Source: an uncultured Psychrobacter sp. | GTDB taxonomy: Bacteria > Pseudomonadota > Gammaproteobacteria > Pseudomonadales > Moraxellaceae | Length of the DNA: 64,000 bases | Reading direction: 5' to 3' | Assembly (NCBI GenBank): GCA_947489525.1 | Contig: CANLDW010000008.1 | Coordinates: forward strand, 1-64,000 | In this document: positions 19,824 through 28,389 of the stretch, in pieces | How the letters are laid out: each line of letters opens with the position of its first letter | Numbering within the stretch: position 1 is the first letter of the stretch | Position numbers and translations under genes: made by a program | Notes under the pieces: generated by a model | Seen by the model: the letters and a program-made list of their open reading frames with translations, nothing else | What the model was told of the DNA's origin: nothing | The model's database searches: none

Positions 19824-21071
19824 ATGCCAACCTCTGCTACTACCCGTTCTGCTAACGCTTTGACTTCAAACCTTCAGCCCTCCTCTCGCTTTGTCTTTTG
19901 GCTCGTACTGTTTGCCATGGTTTTGCTCGCTACCAATATGCGCGCACCGATCGTCGCGCTTGGCTCTATTGCACCAGTGGTACAAGCAGCGCTCGGTATC
20001 TCTGAGACGCAGATTGGTTGGCTTGGCGCGGTACCGATGCTAAGCTTTGCGCTAGGTGCCTTTATCTCCCCTGCAATCGGTAAGCGCTTCGGGCTTGAGA
20101 ATACGCTGATTGTTATGATTGGGCTATTGACGCTAGGTATGATTATTCGCTCGCTGATACCAACGTGGTTTGGGTTTTTGAGTGGGACGTTGTTGTTAAC
20201 GCTAGCAATCGGCTTTGCTAATACCTTAGCAGCGCCCGTTATCAAGCAGCGCACGCCGAACCACATTGCGCTTATCACAGGACTATTTAGCCTGACGATG
20301 ACTGTAGTAGCAGGTATTGTCGCAGGGGTGGTGCTGCCGTTGTCTGATTATGTGGGCTGGCAATGGGCACTGGGTGGCTGGTCGCTTTTGGGACTGTTTG
20401 CACTTGTTATTTGGGTGCTACTGCGTTTGCGACTGGGTTCGTCCAACCATCAAGCCGTTGATCCTATACAGGTTAATGCTTCAAAGGTTGCAATGTGGCG
20501 TACTGCTTTTGCTTGGCAAATTGCAATATTCATGGGCTTGCAATCGCTATTGTATTATACCGTTGCTAGTTTTTTGCCCTCGATTTGGATCAGTCGCGGA
20601 CTGTCTGCAGTGAGTGCAGGACAGATGGGATCTGTATTTCAGTTTATGGCACCAGTCGCTATTTTAAGCCTGACATGGCTGGTCAATCGTGGTCGCCCTA
20701 TTCAAGCACTCGCAATTACCGCTGCGATCCTAAACGTCATCGGTATGGTAGGTATCAGCTATTTATCAGCTGATCTAGCATGGCTATGGTCGGGGCTCAT
20801 GGGCGCTGGCTGCTCAGCGATTTTTACCTTGAGTATGATGCTGTTCTCCTTGCGTACTTATACCCCAAACCAAGCCAGCGAGCTATCTGGTATGGCACAG
20901 ACTGTTGGCTATTTGATTGCTTTTTTTGGACCACTTGGCACAGGCTGGCTCCATGATGTGACGCAAAGCTGGGATCTTCCTCTACTACTCATACTGGTGC
21001 TTATGATTATCAATGTCGTTATGGCTTGGCTGGTCAGTCGCCCGATTATGGTTGATGGTCGGCCAGCTTGA
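19824..21071 (+). CDS. MFS transporter, CynX/NimT family
   Basis: An inner-membrane secondary transporter of 415 residues with about 12 hydrophobic helices. The segment LLATNMRAPIVALGSIAPVV (about 34-53) and the loop motif SPAIGKRFGLE match the cyanate/nitroimidazole (CynX/NimT, YeaN) branch of the major facilitator superfamily. The substrate cannot be assigned; the family name does not prove cyanate transport, and no cyanase gene is nearby. It is single and monocistronic in context. Confidence 0.88.
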   Translation: MPTSATTRSANALTSNLQPSSRFVFWLVLFAMVLLATNMRAPIVALGSIAPVVQAALGISETQIGWLGAVPMLSFALGAFISPAIGKRFGLENTLIVMIGLLTLGMIIRSLIPTWFGFLSGTLLLTLAIGFANTLAAPVIKQRTPNHIALITGLFSLTMTVVAGIVAGVVLPLSDYVGWQWALGGWSLLGLFALVIWVLLRLRLGSSNHQAVDPIQVNASKVAMWRTAFAWQIAIFMGLQSLLYYTVASFLPSIWISRGLSAVSAGQMGSVFQFMAPVAILSLTWLVNRGRPIQALAITAAILNVIGMVGISYLSADLAWLWSGLMGAGCSAIFTLSMMLFSLRTYTPNQASELSGMAQTVGYLIAFFGPLGTGWLHDVTQSWDLPLLLILVLMIINVVMAWLVSRPIMVDGRPA

Positions 21072-21206
21072 CAAAGCTAAGTGGACTTAAAAGTTACTAT
21101 CAACATGCGTCAAACTTGCTACTATAAAAGCCGCTGTAAAAAATAAATGTGCAAAAGTCACCGTACAAAAAACACTAGGTAAAAATAAACAGCGAACGGA
21201 ACGATT

Positions 21207-22001
21207 ATGCCTTTGTCTCTAAACGTCCTAAATATGAGTAAAGCTATGTCTCTAAAAAGTGTCAGTATCGTCATGTTAGCCAGTATGGCGCTGATCGGTT
21301 GTCAGCCTGAGCCTGATGATGCCGAAACTGAAGCGCCGATTGCGACTACTGCAGTAGCCGATGATGCTAGTCAGACCACGCCCAAGAAAAACGACCGAGA
21401 AAACGAAATAGAAATCATTGAGCAACCTATCACTATCCTAGCACTGGGCGACTCCTTAACTGAAGGCTTAGGCGTCGATCGTGACGGTAATTATCCGGCG
21501 CAGTTAGAAGCTAAATTAAAAGAAATGGGTTACGTCAATGTCGATGTGGTCAACTCAGGACTAAGCGGCGAGACTAGCACCGGATTGGTTAATCGCTTGG
21601 ACTGGGTGACGCAAACCGAGCCTGATATCACTATACTCACTATTGGCGCTAATGATGCGATGCGCGGACTCGATGTGGCAACGGTGGAGGAAAATATCCG
21701 TACCGCTATCACACATCTACAAGACAACGGCAGCGAGGTTATCTTAGGCGGTATGCAGATTTATGATAACTTGGGCAACGCATACGTACAGTCCTTTTCA
21801 GATATTTATCCGCGTATCGCTGAAGATATGAATGTGCCGATGATTCCGTTTTTCTTAGAGGGCGTGGGCGGCGATCCTGAGCTTAATCAAGCCGACGCTA
21901 TTCACCCGACCCGCGAGGGCTATACGATTATCGTTAATAATAATATTTTGCCTGTATTAAAACCTGAGTTAGAGAACATGCTAGCCCGTGAAACCAATTA
22001 A
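21207..22001 (+). CDS. TesA-like arylesterase / lysophospholipase (SGNH hydrolase)
   Basis: A periplasmic GDSL/SGNH hydrolase. The nucleophile Ser is in LALGDSLTEGLG (block I), followed by SGLSGETSTG (block II), IGANDAMRG (block III) and the Asp-His dyad in DAIHPTREGY (block V). The signal region contains a lipobox LIGC (Cys about residue 32), so it is probably a lipoprotein, unlike soluble E. coli TesA. The start could be ATG 21207, 21234 or 21246. It lies 27 bp before a YbbA-type ABC ATPase; E. coli tesA also neighbours ybbA-ybbP, supporting a shared envelope-lipid role. Confidence 0.9.
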   Translation: MPLSLNVLNMSKAMSLKSVSIVMLASMALIGCQPEPDDAETEAPIATTAVADDASQTTPKKNDRENEIEIIEQPITILALGDSLTEGLGVDRDGNYPAQLEAKLKEMGYVNVDVVNSGLSGETSTGLVNRLDWVTQTEPDITILTIGANDAMRGLDVATVEENIRTAITHLQDNGSEVILGGMQIYDNLGNAYVQSFSDIYPRIAEDMNVPMIPFFLEGVGGDPELNQADAIHPTREGYTIIVNNNILPVLKPELENMLARETN

Positions 22002-22028
22002 AATTATCGCCATCAAAAGAAGAACCCT

Positions 22029-22730
22029 ATGACCGCCGCAACTTCTACCAGTAACGCCCTACTCACCGCCGCAAACCTCAACAAAACCGTACAAGTCGGC
22101 GAGCAATCGCTAGCGATTATCAAAGACGTCAGTATCCATGTCGATGCCGGCGAGTTTGTGGTGATTATGGGCAAGTCCGGCTCGGGTAAATCTACCTTGC
22201 TGGGTTTGCTAGCGGCGCTCGATTATCCCGATAGCGGCTCGGTTAAGCTTGGCGAGTACACCTTAAGTGCGCTTGATGAGGATAAGCTCGCCGCTATTCG
22301 TCAGCGTGACATGGGCTTTGTGTTTCAGTCCTTTCATCTCTTGCCGACATTGACCGTGGCAGAAAACATCGCTTTTCCGCTCGATATTGCGCGGCGTCCC
22401 GATAATGCGCGGGTCGATGAGCTTATTGATGCGGTCGGACTTGGGCATCGGCGTGATAGTTTGCCCAATCAATTATCGGGCGGTGAACAGCAGCGTACCG
22501 CCGTCGCCCGCGCTTTGGTATCGCGTCCCAAAATCGTCTTTGCTGATGAGCCTACGGGTAATTTAGACGAGCAAAACGCCGACCAAGTCATGCAGTTATT
22601 GTTAGATTTACGGCAACAAACCGGTTCCGCGCTAGTGGTGGTGACGCATGACCCAGCGCTTGCTGAAATGGCGGATAGAGTGATTACTATGCATGATGGG
22701 GTGATAGACGGAACTTACGCCAATGGATAA
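22029..22730 (+). CDS. ABC transporter ATP-binding protein, YbbA/LolD type
   Basis: A 233-residue ABC ATPase with Walker A GKSGSGKST (about 47-55), Q-loop FVFQSFHLLPTLT, signature LSGGEQQR, Walker B IVFADEPTGNLD and switch VVVTHD. These features place it in the MacB/LolD/YbbA subgroup, which powers extraction or mechanotransmission rather than classic import. It overlaps the permease gene by 8 bp and follows the TesA-like esterase gene, so the three probably form one operon. Confidence 0.94.
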   Translation: MTAATSTSNALLTAANLNKTVQVGEQSLAIIKDVSIHVDAGEFVVIMGKSGSGKSTLLGLLAALDYPDSGSVKLGEYTLSALDEDKLAAIRQRDMGFVFQSFHLLPTLTVAENIAFPLDIARRPDNARVDELIDAVGLGHRRDSLPNQLSGGEQQRTAVARALVSRPKIVFADEPTGNLDEQNADQVMQLLLDLRQQTGSALVVVTHDPALAEMADRVITMHDGVIDGTYANG

Positions 22731-25362
22731 CGTCACCAAAAACAACCAAATTGGTCATCGTGTCAATGATAATGCAGACACCACTAACAGCATAATAAGC
22801 CAGCTTTTCACTTCCACCCTAGGCACTAAAGCCCTTACTCGCAGCTGGTGGCGACGCTGGGTGTATCCGGTATTATTCTTAATCACTCTAACCCTATCGC
22901 TTGCCACTTATCTGACTTTGGATTCGATTCAGCAAGCGGTCAATACCTATATCACCGACAATCAGCGCGCGCTGGTCGGTGGTGATTTGGTGTTGGAGAG
23001 CAATCAAGAGTGGCCAGCGCAAGTATTAGAGCAAGTGCGCAGCTTGCCTGATAATCAAGTCGTTTATGACCATCAGTTTAGCTCCATGGCGGTGACCGAA
23101 GGGCAAACTTTGCTGGTGCGCATTAAAGGCGTTACTCCTGCTTATCCCTTATATGGCGAGGCACAAACCGCCTCCGGCAAACCCTTATGGCAACAGCTAA
23201 GGCCAGACACCATCGTCATCGCGCCAGAGGTGTTACAAGGGTTAAATGCTAGCGTTGGCGATACCGTTACTATTGGCGATGGACAATTTACCATCAGCGA
23301 TGTGCTGACCAAAGAGCCAGACCGCCCCTTGAGCGCCTTCGACTTTGGCGGCCATGTGTTGATGCAAGAGGACGGCTTAGCGGCAACCAATCTACTCGGT
23401 CAGCGTAGCCGGGTGCGTTACCGTATCGAGATGGCAGGCAACGAGGAAACCATAGCCACACTTAGTGAGCAATTAGAGCAAACCTTAACCAGCTATCCTA
23501 ACATCAGGCTGTCCGATATCGATTCGGAGGACACGCAAGTCTCGCGCATCTCTGACAATGTGCTGATGTTTTTGAAATTACTGGTCATCGCGGTATTGCT
23601 ATTATCTGCGGTGGCTATGTATGGCGTCATCACTGCCTTTGTCACCAAACAGCAAGCCAATAATGCCATCCGTATGGCGATGGGCGAACCTGCCCGTCAA
23701 ATCAAAGCCAGCTATTATCGGCTGTTATTGGGCACCTCCATCATTGCCAGTGTCACCGCTGTGGTGCTTAGCCTTGGACTGTTAAAAATCGGTCAGCCCT
23801 ATCTCACCGCTATTTTGCCCGAAGACCTTGGCTTAGCGATTAGTCCGCTTAGCATTATTAAAACGCTGATTATCGCTATTATATTGACCTTGGTGATTAC
23901 CCAGCGCGGCCTTAATGAGCTGAGCACCACTAAACCCGCTACCCTGCTCAATCAAGGCGCAAGCCAACAATCGGGTAAACAACCCCCTTGGTATAAAGGG
24001 TACAAACACCTGCCCCTACTCTGGTACGGGGGGATGTTTATCGGTCTGTATTTATTCTTCACTTATGAAGTCGGCTCTTGGCGCTTATCAGCGCAACTGC
24101 TTATTGGTTTGATTGGCTTTGTCGCTATCTTTTGGACGCTGGCGCGTGGTTGGCTGTGGTTATTATCACGCTTGGCAAAAAATAAAAACGTCAGCTGGAT
24201 GCAGCGCATTGCTATTCATAATCTGGCGCGTAAAGGCAATCAATCCGCGCTATTCTTCGTCACGCTATCGCTCTCGGTGGCGGTATTGACCCTGATTACT
24301 ACTTTAAATCACAGCATTAACGCTCAGTTCGTCAACGCTTACCCTGAAGATGCGCCTAATATATTTTTGCTTGATGTGCAAAGCGAACAACACGACGCGA
24401 TTAATAACATCATTGGCGCACCGGTCAGCTATTATCCGGTTATTCGCGCGCGTATCGTTACCGCTGGCGGCGTAGCGGCAGAAGATATCGACGCCGATGA
24501 CGACTTCGATGAACCGACGCGGGTGTTTAACTTAAGCTATGCCGATACGATTATGGACACCGAATACATCGTCGATGCGGTCACCAATGACGAGCTGTAT
24601 AGCCCTATCGACGGTCAAGACCCGCAAAAATCAAAACTACAACAAGTGCAGCCGTTATCTATCTTAGACGGCGCGGCTGAAATGCTCAATGTCGGCATGG
24701 GTGATGAGGTAGTGTTTAATATTCAAGGCATCGAGATAACTGGACAAATCACCAGTATCCGCTCACGCTTTGAACGTGGCCCCAGTCCCTTCTTTTACTT
24801 CTTATTTGAGCCTGAGCTGTTGGCCGCCGCGCCGCAAATCCAGTTTGCCACCGCGCATATTCCTGAAGACAGTATCGCTGAGGTACAAGGGCAGCTGGTA
24901 CGCGAATTCCCTGCCGTCACTACGGTTGACGGTACGGCTATCGCTGAGCAAATCCAAGGACTGGTGCAGCAGATGAGCCGCTTGGTCTATGTCTTCACCT
25001 TGCTGGCTCTGCTGACAGGCATTATGGTACTGATTAGCTCCTTACTGTCCACCTCGCAAGACCGCATGCAAGAGAGCGCCTCGTTTCGCCTGCTCGGTAT
25101 GCAAAAGCGTGATTTATACCTGCTTAATATTTTGGAGATTGGCGTACTTGGGGTTAGCGCGGCAGTGTTTGCGATGACGATTGCCAGCGCTGGCTCTTGG
25201 TTTGCGATTACCCAGTGGTTTGATTTGCGCTTTAGCGTGCCGTGGGCGAATCTGGCTATTGGTGGCGGATTGCTGCTTGCCTTGCTACTTGGTATTGCGA
25301 TTATTTATGTGAGATTGGTGATTGGACGGGGGATTATGGCTCGGGTTCGGGCTATGGTTTGA
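22723..25362 (+). CDS. ABC transporter permease, YbbP type (two FtsX domains)
   Basis: An 879-residue membrane protein with an N-terminal helix (about 45-68), a large periplasmic MacB-like region, a first FtsX block (about 275-400), central helices (about 425-485), a second periplasmic region, and a C-terminal FtsX block (about 750-879, including SASFRLLGMQKRDLYLLNIL). This duplicated layout is typical of YbbP, the partner of YbbA. The function is not settled in the family; lipid or lysophospholipid handling together with TesA is plausible. A family B repeat begins right at the stop codon and supplies a terminator. Confidence 0.92.
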   Translation: MDNVTKNNQIGHRVNDNADTTNSIISQLFTSTLGTKALTRSWWRRWVYPVLFLITLTLSLATYLTLDSIQQAVNTYITDNQRALVGGDLVLESNQEWPAQVLEQVRSLPDNQVVYDHQFSSMAVTEGQTLLVRIKGVTPAYPLYGEAQTASGKPLWQQLRPDTIVIAPEVLQGLNASVGDTVTIGDGQFTISDVLTKEPDRPLSAFDFGGHVLMQEDGLAATNLLGQRSRVRYRIEMAGNEETIATLSEQLEQTLTSYPNIRLSDIDSEDTQVSRISDNVLMFLKLLVIAVLLLSAVAMYGVITAFVTKQQANNAIRMAMGEPARQIKASYYRLLLGTSIIASVTAVVLSLGLLKIGQPYLTAILPEDLGLAISPLSIIKTLIIAIILTLVITQRGLNELSTTKPATLLNQGASQQSGKQPPWYKGYKHLPLLWYGGMFIGLYLFFTYEVGSWRLSAQLLIGLIGFVAIFWTLARGWLWLLSRLAKNKNVSWMQRIAIHNLARKGNQSALFFVTLSLSVAVLTLITTLNHSINAQFVNAYPEDAPNIFLLDVQSEQHDAINNIIGAPVSYYPVIRARIVTAGGVAAEDIDADDDFDEPTRVFNLSYADTIMDTEYIVDAVTNDELYSPIDGQDPQKSKLQQVQPLSILDGAAEMLNVGMGDEVVFNIQGIEITGQITSIRSRFERGPSPFFYFLFEPELLAAAPQIQFATAHIPEDSIAEVQGQLVREFPAVTTVDGTAIAEQIQGLVQQMSRLVYVFTLLALLTGIMVLISSLLSTSQDRMQESASFRLLGMQKRDLYLLNILEIGVLGVSAAVFAMTIASAGSWFAITQWFDLRFSVPWANLAIGGGLLLALLLGIAIIYVRLVIGRGIMARVRAMV

Positions 25363-25430
25363 AAAGCGTTAAAAAATTGCATTGCAATTTTAGCTTCGCA
25401 AGGAAAAATCCTTTAAAGGGGATTTTTTGA
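25361..25430 (+). repeat. Dispersed repeat family B, copy 1, with embedded terminator
   Basis: The segment from the ybbP stop codon onward matches the reverse complement of 62748-62815. It contains the palindrome AAAATTGCA/TGCAATTTT and the hairpin AAAAATCC (25404-25411) / GGATTTTT (25420-25427) followed by Ts, so it probably terminates the tesA-like/ybbAP transcript. Confidence 0.75.
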
Positions 25431-25504
25431 TTGTTGATTTAGTAAGAGGGGGGATGGCGGATGAGTTGTAGCTAATCCTGCCATTCGCTATTATCTGCCA
25501 GTCT

Positions 25505-25571
25505 AGGCGTGAGGAAGGATTAAGTGAAGCACTGCTTCGCCCTGACGCAAGAGAAAATCTATGATTTTCTG
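25505..25571 (+). repeat. Dispersed hairpin repeat family A, diverged copy
   Basis: The 3' half (CTGACGCAAGAGAAAATCTA, then TGATTTTCTG) is almost identical to 451-527. The central hairpin has a different sequence, GTGAAGC-act-GCTTCGC instead of AAGTGTCT-ggg-AGACACTT, yet is still paired. It lies left of the RloAB-like pair in the opposite orientation to the copy at 28023-28099. The remainder of 25431-25726 holds no gene that I can support. Confidence 0.75.
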
Positions 25572-25726
25572 TCGTTATCGTTTGAGCCGTTCCTGTTACC
25601 TCGAGACCATCTCAAAACGATACGTCCGCAACTCGCCTAGTCCGTCAGGATAACCGCTGCTATCAGGGCTAAGCTGCGTCACGAATTAATACCGTTTCTA
25701 GTTATAATATAAAATTTAATATATTA

Positions 25727-26410
25727 TTATGGCTTAAGGTTTTCATTTAACAGTTCTACAAGTTGATACACTGTAGTGACTGGATTTTGCTGATGATATA
25801 CTAGGTTTTTTTGGCTAGTATGTAGTTTACATGCCCATTTTATTGCCTTTTCCTGTGAAGCATTACTATCTTCCTCTAGAATTTCATATATTTTCTGACA
25901 GAAAGTACGTTTCTTACCCTCTCTTTCATAGTCCATACTCCAATACTTTCCTAGTTCTTTATAGTAATATTTACGAATATTCTCCTGATCATTATAGTTA
26001 TAATGTAGATAAAACCAAACTTCAAAAGAATCATTTGAATAAGCTATTTTGTAGCCTTTACTTTGACCTTGGTCAATAGCGTTATCAAATTCAGAAAGCT
26101 CTTTAGCGCCCTTATTCAGATCCATATCAAAGACACACCAAATTTCATCATATTCAATATGGCTTTTTTCTGTAATATCTTCGGTTAATTCAATCAACTT
26201 AAGCTTACTCTGGCCCTCTAAATTAACCGCTTCAACATTAAAACTCGTTATTACAGGAAAAGATTTAAAATATAACTCTTCAGTTTGTCCTTCGGTAACA
26301 ATTAATATTGTTTTTTTCATATTCCGGGATTCAGATTGATGGTCTGAAGCTTTTTTCTTTCTATTCCATGGTTTCCCTTGGTCAGTTACCTTCACTGGTT
26401 TGTTAGACAT
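25727..26410 (-). CDS. RloB-like protein (predicted Toprim-fold nuclease partner)
   Basis: A 227-residue protein of the RloB family. After a basic N-terminus of about 30 residues comes a Toprim-like core: ILIVTEGQTEELYF with the conserved Glu (residue 40), then a DxD pair in WCVFDMDLNK (residues 95 and 97), the usual metal-binding layout of Toprim nucleases. Family knowledge: RloB genes pair with RloA-type ATPases in restriction-linked and abortive-infection loci, and AbiL-type systems share this arrangement. The start overlaps the stop of the ATPase gene by one base (TAATG), so the pair is translationally coupled. It is visibly more AT-rich than its neighbours. Nuclease activity is an inference from fold and residues. 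Confidence 0.82.
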   Translation of the reverse strand: MSNKPVKVTDQGKPWNRKKKASDHQSESRNMKKTILIVTEGQTEELYFKSFPVITSFNVEAVNLEGQSKLKLIELTEDITEKSHIEYDEIWCVFDMDLNKGAKELSEFDNAIDQGQSKGYKIAYSNDSFEVWFYLHYNYNDQENIRKYYYKELGKYWSMDYEREGKKRTFCQKIYEILEEDSNASQEKAIKWACKLHTSQKNLVYHQQNPVTTVYQLVELLNENLKP

Positions 26411-27690
26411 TATTTAAATATCCCTTTAAAGTCTCCAAGAAAAGGAATTGCTCCATACTTCCCTTGTATGTAATTTTTCTCAAAAAGGTTATCTTTTCTA
26501 GTACCTTTAAACTCTATCAAAGAATAAAGATGGCTTGCACCGTACTTATCTTTTTCAACAAAATCAATTTGATCACGTCTCAAGATATCTGCATTGAGTA
26601 AGTTAGTATCGTGTGTTATGAATATTAATTGTGCACCAAGGTTTTCTTCTGAATTGAATAGCTCAACTATTTTTTGTGTCAATAATGGATGAAACCTAGC
26701 ATCAAACTCATCAATAAATAAAACTGAACTATCTTGTATAGCCTTATAGATTAAGGGGCTCAACTCAAAAAGCTTTTTAGTACCTTCCGACTCATTTTTT
26801 TTAAACATCATTGGAGCTATACCAATTTCTTTTCTGTCATCATCGAACTTTTTTCTTGAGGAAATTAAGAATTTAGACTTATTGAGCTTTTCTTTAGCAC
26901 TATCATCTATATCCTCTGGTATATCTTCAATAGGAAACTCATAGTCTTCAATATCTTCAATTCCTATATCTGCAATCTTCAGCATATTTAGAATATACTT
27001 CTTTTCCTTATCTCTACTCAATGAGGTTCTAGCATAATTATGAAGTTTTTCATCTCCAAGTCCATCAATTACTAAAGTAGATGTAATTGCATCAATTATT
27101 TTTTTAGAAAGTTTAGAAAAACCAAAGCTAGCAAGTGAGGATAGATACAAGGAGTTATTCCTAAAAATCTCGTTGTCTTTATTATTTAGTAACTTACGTA
27201 CCTTATCTCCCTCCTGAAAATTAGTTTTATCTAGCTTTATGATTTCCTGATTATCTCTAATGAAATAAGGCTGTTCTCTGATAGTTTTTGTCCCAAATAA
27301 CCACTCTGATATAACTTCCTGATCAGTTGCCTCAAATCCATAACGGTACTTTATAGAATCCAACCAAAATATCATCTGAAAAAATGTTGGCTCATTCTCT
27401 GTTTCAGTTGAAAGTCTAAAATTATCAATTACATCTAAAGCATGATTATTCTTGACCGACGAATCAATAATAGAAAGAAAAGCAATCAAAGCGCGAGTTA
27501 TGTTACTTTTACCACTAGCATTAGCTCCGTAAATAGCTTTAGTTTTTAAAAAAGACTGCTCTTTATCGTAAATAATATTATTTTTATCAAAAGAATTTTT
27601 TTTAGATTTTATTTTAGCAGGTGCTAGGTTAAGAGTATTTAAATCCTTAAAGGATCTAAAATTACCAAAACTAAATTCTTGAAGGTTCAT
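26410..27690 (-). CDS. RloA-like AAA/ABC-type ATPase of a two-gene defence module
   Basis: A 426-residue ATPase of the AAA_15/AAA_21 (OLD-like, SMC/ABC-related) group: an N-terminal strand with NFRSFKD, Walker A GANASGKSN (residues 55-63), an ABC-like signature SEGTKKL (about 300), Walker B SVLFIDEFD, the D-loop ARFHP and the switch FITHD. The central part (about 90-290) is charged and helical. Known relatives act with a Toprim-like partner in phage defence. It is first in the pair and is read leftward; a GTTCAAT/ATTGAAC dyad lies about 80 bp upstream of the ATG. The AT-rich composition and flanking inverted repeats suggest horizontal acquisition. No methylase or specificity subunit is adjacent. 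Confidence 0.87.
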   Translation of the reverse strand: MNLQEFSFGNFRSFKDLNTLNLAPAKIKSKKNSFDKNNIIYDKEQSFLKTKAIYGANASGKSNITRALIAFLSIIDSSVKNNHALDVIDNFRLSTETENEPTFFQMIFWLDSIKYRYGFEATDQEVISEWLFGTKTIREQPYFIRDNQEIIKLDKTNFQEGDKVRKLLNNKDNEIFRNNSLYLSSLASFGFSKLSKKIIDAITSTLVIDGLGDEKLHNYARTSLSRDKEKKYILNMLKIADIGIEDIEDYEFPIEDIPEDIDDSAKEKLNKSKFLISSRKKFDDDRKEIGIAPMMFKKNESEGTKKLFELSPLIYKAIQDSSVLFIDEFDARFHPLLTQKIVELFNSEENLGAQLIFITHDTNLLNADILRRDQIDFVEKDKYGASHLYSLIEFKGTRKDNLFEKNYIQGKYGAIPFLGDFKGIFK

Positions 27691-27768
27691 TTCGTTATCA
27701 CTATATTTGTAAAATATATACGGAAATATATTTAAGACTAAGAATCACTAGTGTATACCTACAGTGTA

Positions 27769-27787
27769 GTTCAATCAAGTATTGAAC
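27769..27787. promoter_or_regulatory. Dyad upstream of the RloA-like gene, candidate operator
   Basis: A perfect inverted repeat GTTCAAT-caagt-ATTGAAC lies 79 bp upstream of the ATPase start. A further half-site (ATTGAAC) occurs at about 27802. The spacing suits a dimeric regulator controlling the defence pair, though no regulator gene is encoded in the island. Confidence 0.45.
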
Positions 27788-28022
27788 AGTACATTAACAC
27801 ATTGAACAAAATTAAGAATTTTAGTTTGAATCAAAACATACTAATCATATTACCAAATAGTTAGTAAGCGTAAGGTTTTAAATATAATGAACTATGCTAC
27901 CACCCTCATTCAGTAATTATTAAAACTTCATTGAGTTATCAATAGTCGCCTCGAGACGCGGTTTAGCCTCGACAGTAGCGGGTATACTTATGTACCCACT
28001 GGTTTGCGGGGACTTGGCTTTC

Positions 28023-28099
28023 CAGAAAATCATAGATTTTCTCTTGCGTCGGGGTAAGTGTCTCCCAGACACTTACTGTTTCCCTCCTCATATCGAGGC
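28023..28099 (-). repeat. Dispersed hairpin repeat family A, copy 3 (reverse orientation)
   Basis: The reverse complement matches 451-527 with only a few differences over 77 bp. Together with 25505-25571 it brackets the RloAB-like island as an inverted pair. Confidence 0.8.
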
Positions 28100-28199
28100 A
28101 ACAGGAACACTATCAGCCTTTAGTCACCGCGCCAGTGGGCATATAAGATATGAGCGGATGGCGAGATTAGCTCCAAAACCCCAATCTCCCAAAACCACA

Positions 28200-28237
28200 A
28201 ACCAAAACGCTCGCTATGGATATAGAGGGCGTTTTTT
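28200..28237. terminator. Terminator-like hairpin
   Basis: ACCAAAACGCTC pairs with GGGCGTTTTTTGGT, with inner CTAT/ATAG pairing around a short loop. No upstream plus-strand gene is evident, so it may belong to a decayed element. Confidence 0.5.
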
Positions 28238-28314
28238 GGTTTATTCATGGGTTAAATATACGAAAGATAAACGGCGATCAGCGCTTGACACCGCGCACAT
28301 CAAAGCCCGCATTT

Positions 28315-28322
28315 GCTATACT
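28315..28322 (+). promoter_or_regulatory. Candidate extended -10 promoter of avtA
   Basis: TGC-TATACT forms an extended -10 element about 70 bp upstream of the avtA start. A perfect TTGACA at 28285-28290 lies 26 bp away, too far to act as its -35. Confidence 0.35.
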
Positions 28323-28389
28323 AGCGCCACGCGAACCCGCACACTCACCTAATCAAACAGTCAGATACTGACAAGCGCACGGTAATCCT

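Larger units (their letters stand above)
27691..28389. other. Intergenic region right of the RloAB-like pair
   Basis: 700 bp without a convincing gene. An open frame at 27990-28352 runs through the family A repeat and a terminator and looks spurious. The left part is AT-rich and holds the candidate operator at 27769-27787. The right part holds the family A repeat (28023-28099), a terminator-like hairpin (28200-28237) and a candidate avtA promoter (28315-28322). Confidence 0.6.

Noticed and set aside
27990..28352. 120-codon open frame between the defence cassette and avtA
   Set aside because: It runs straight through a family A repeat and a terminator hairpin, has no ribosome-binding site, and its translation is Arg/Pro/Thr-rich without protein-like pattern.
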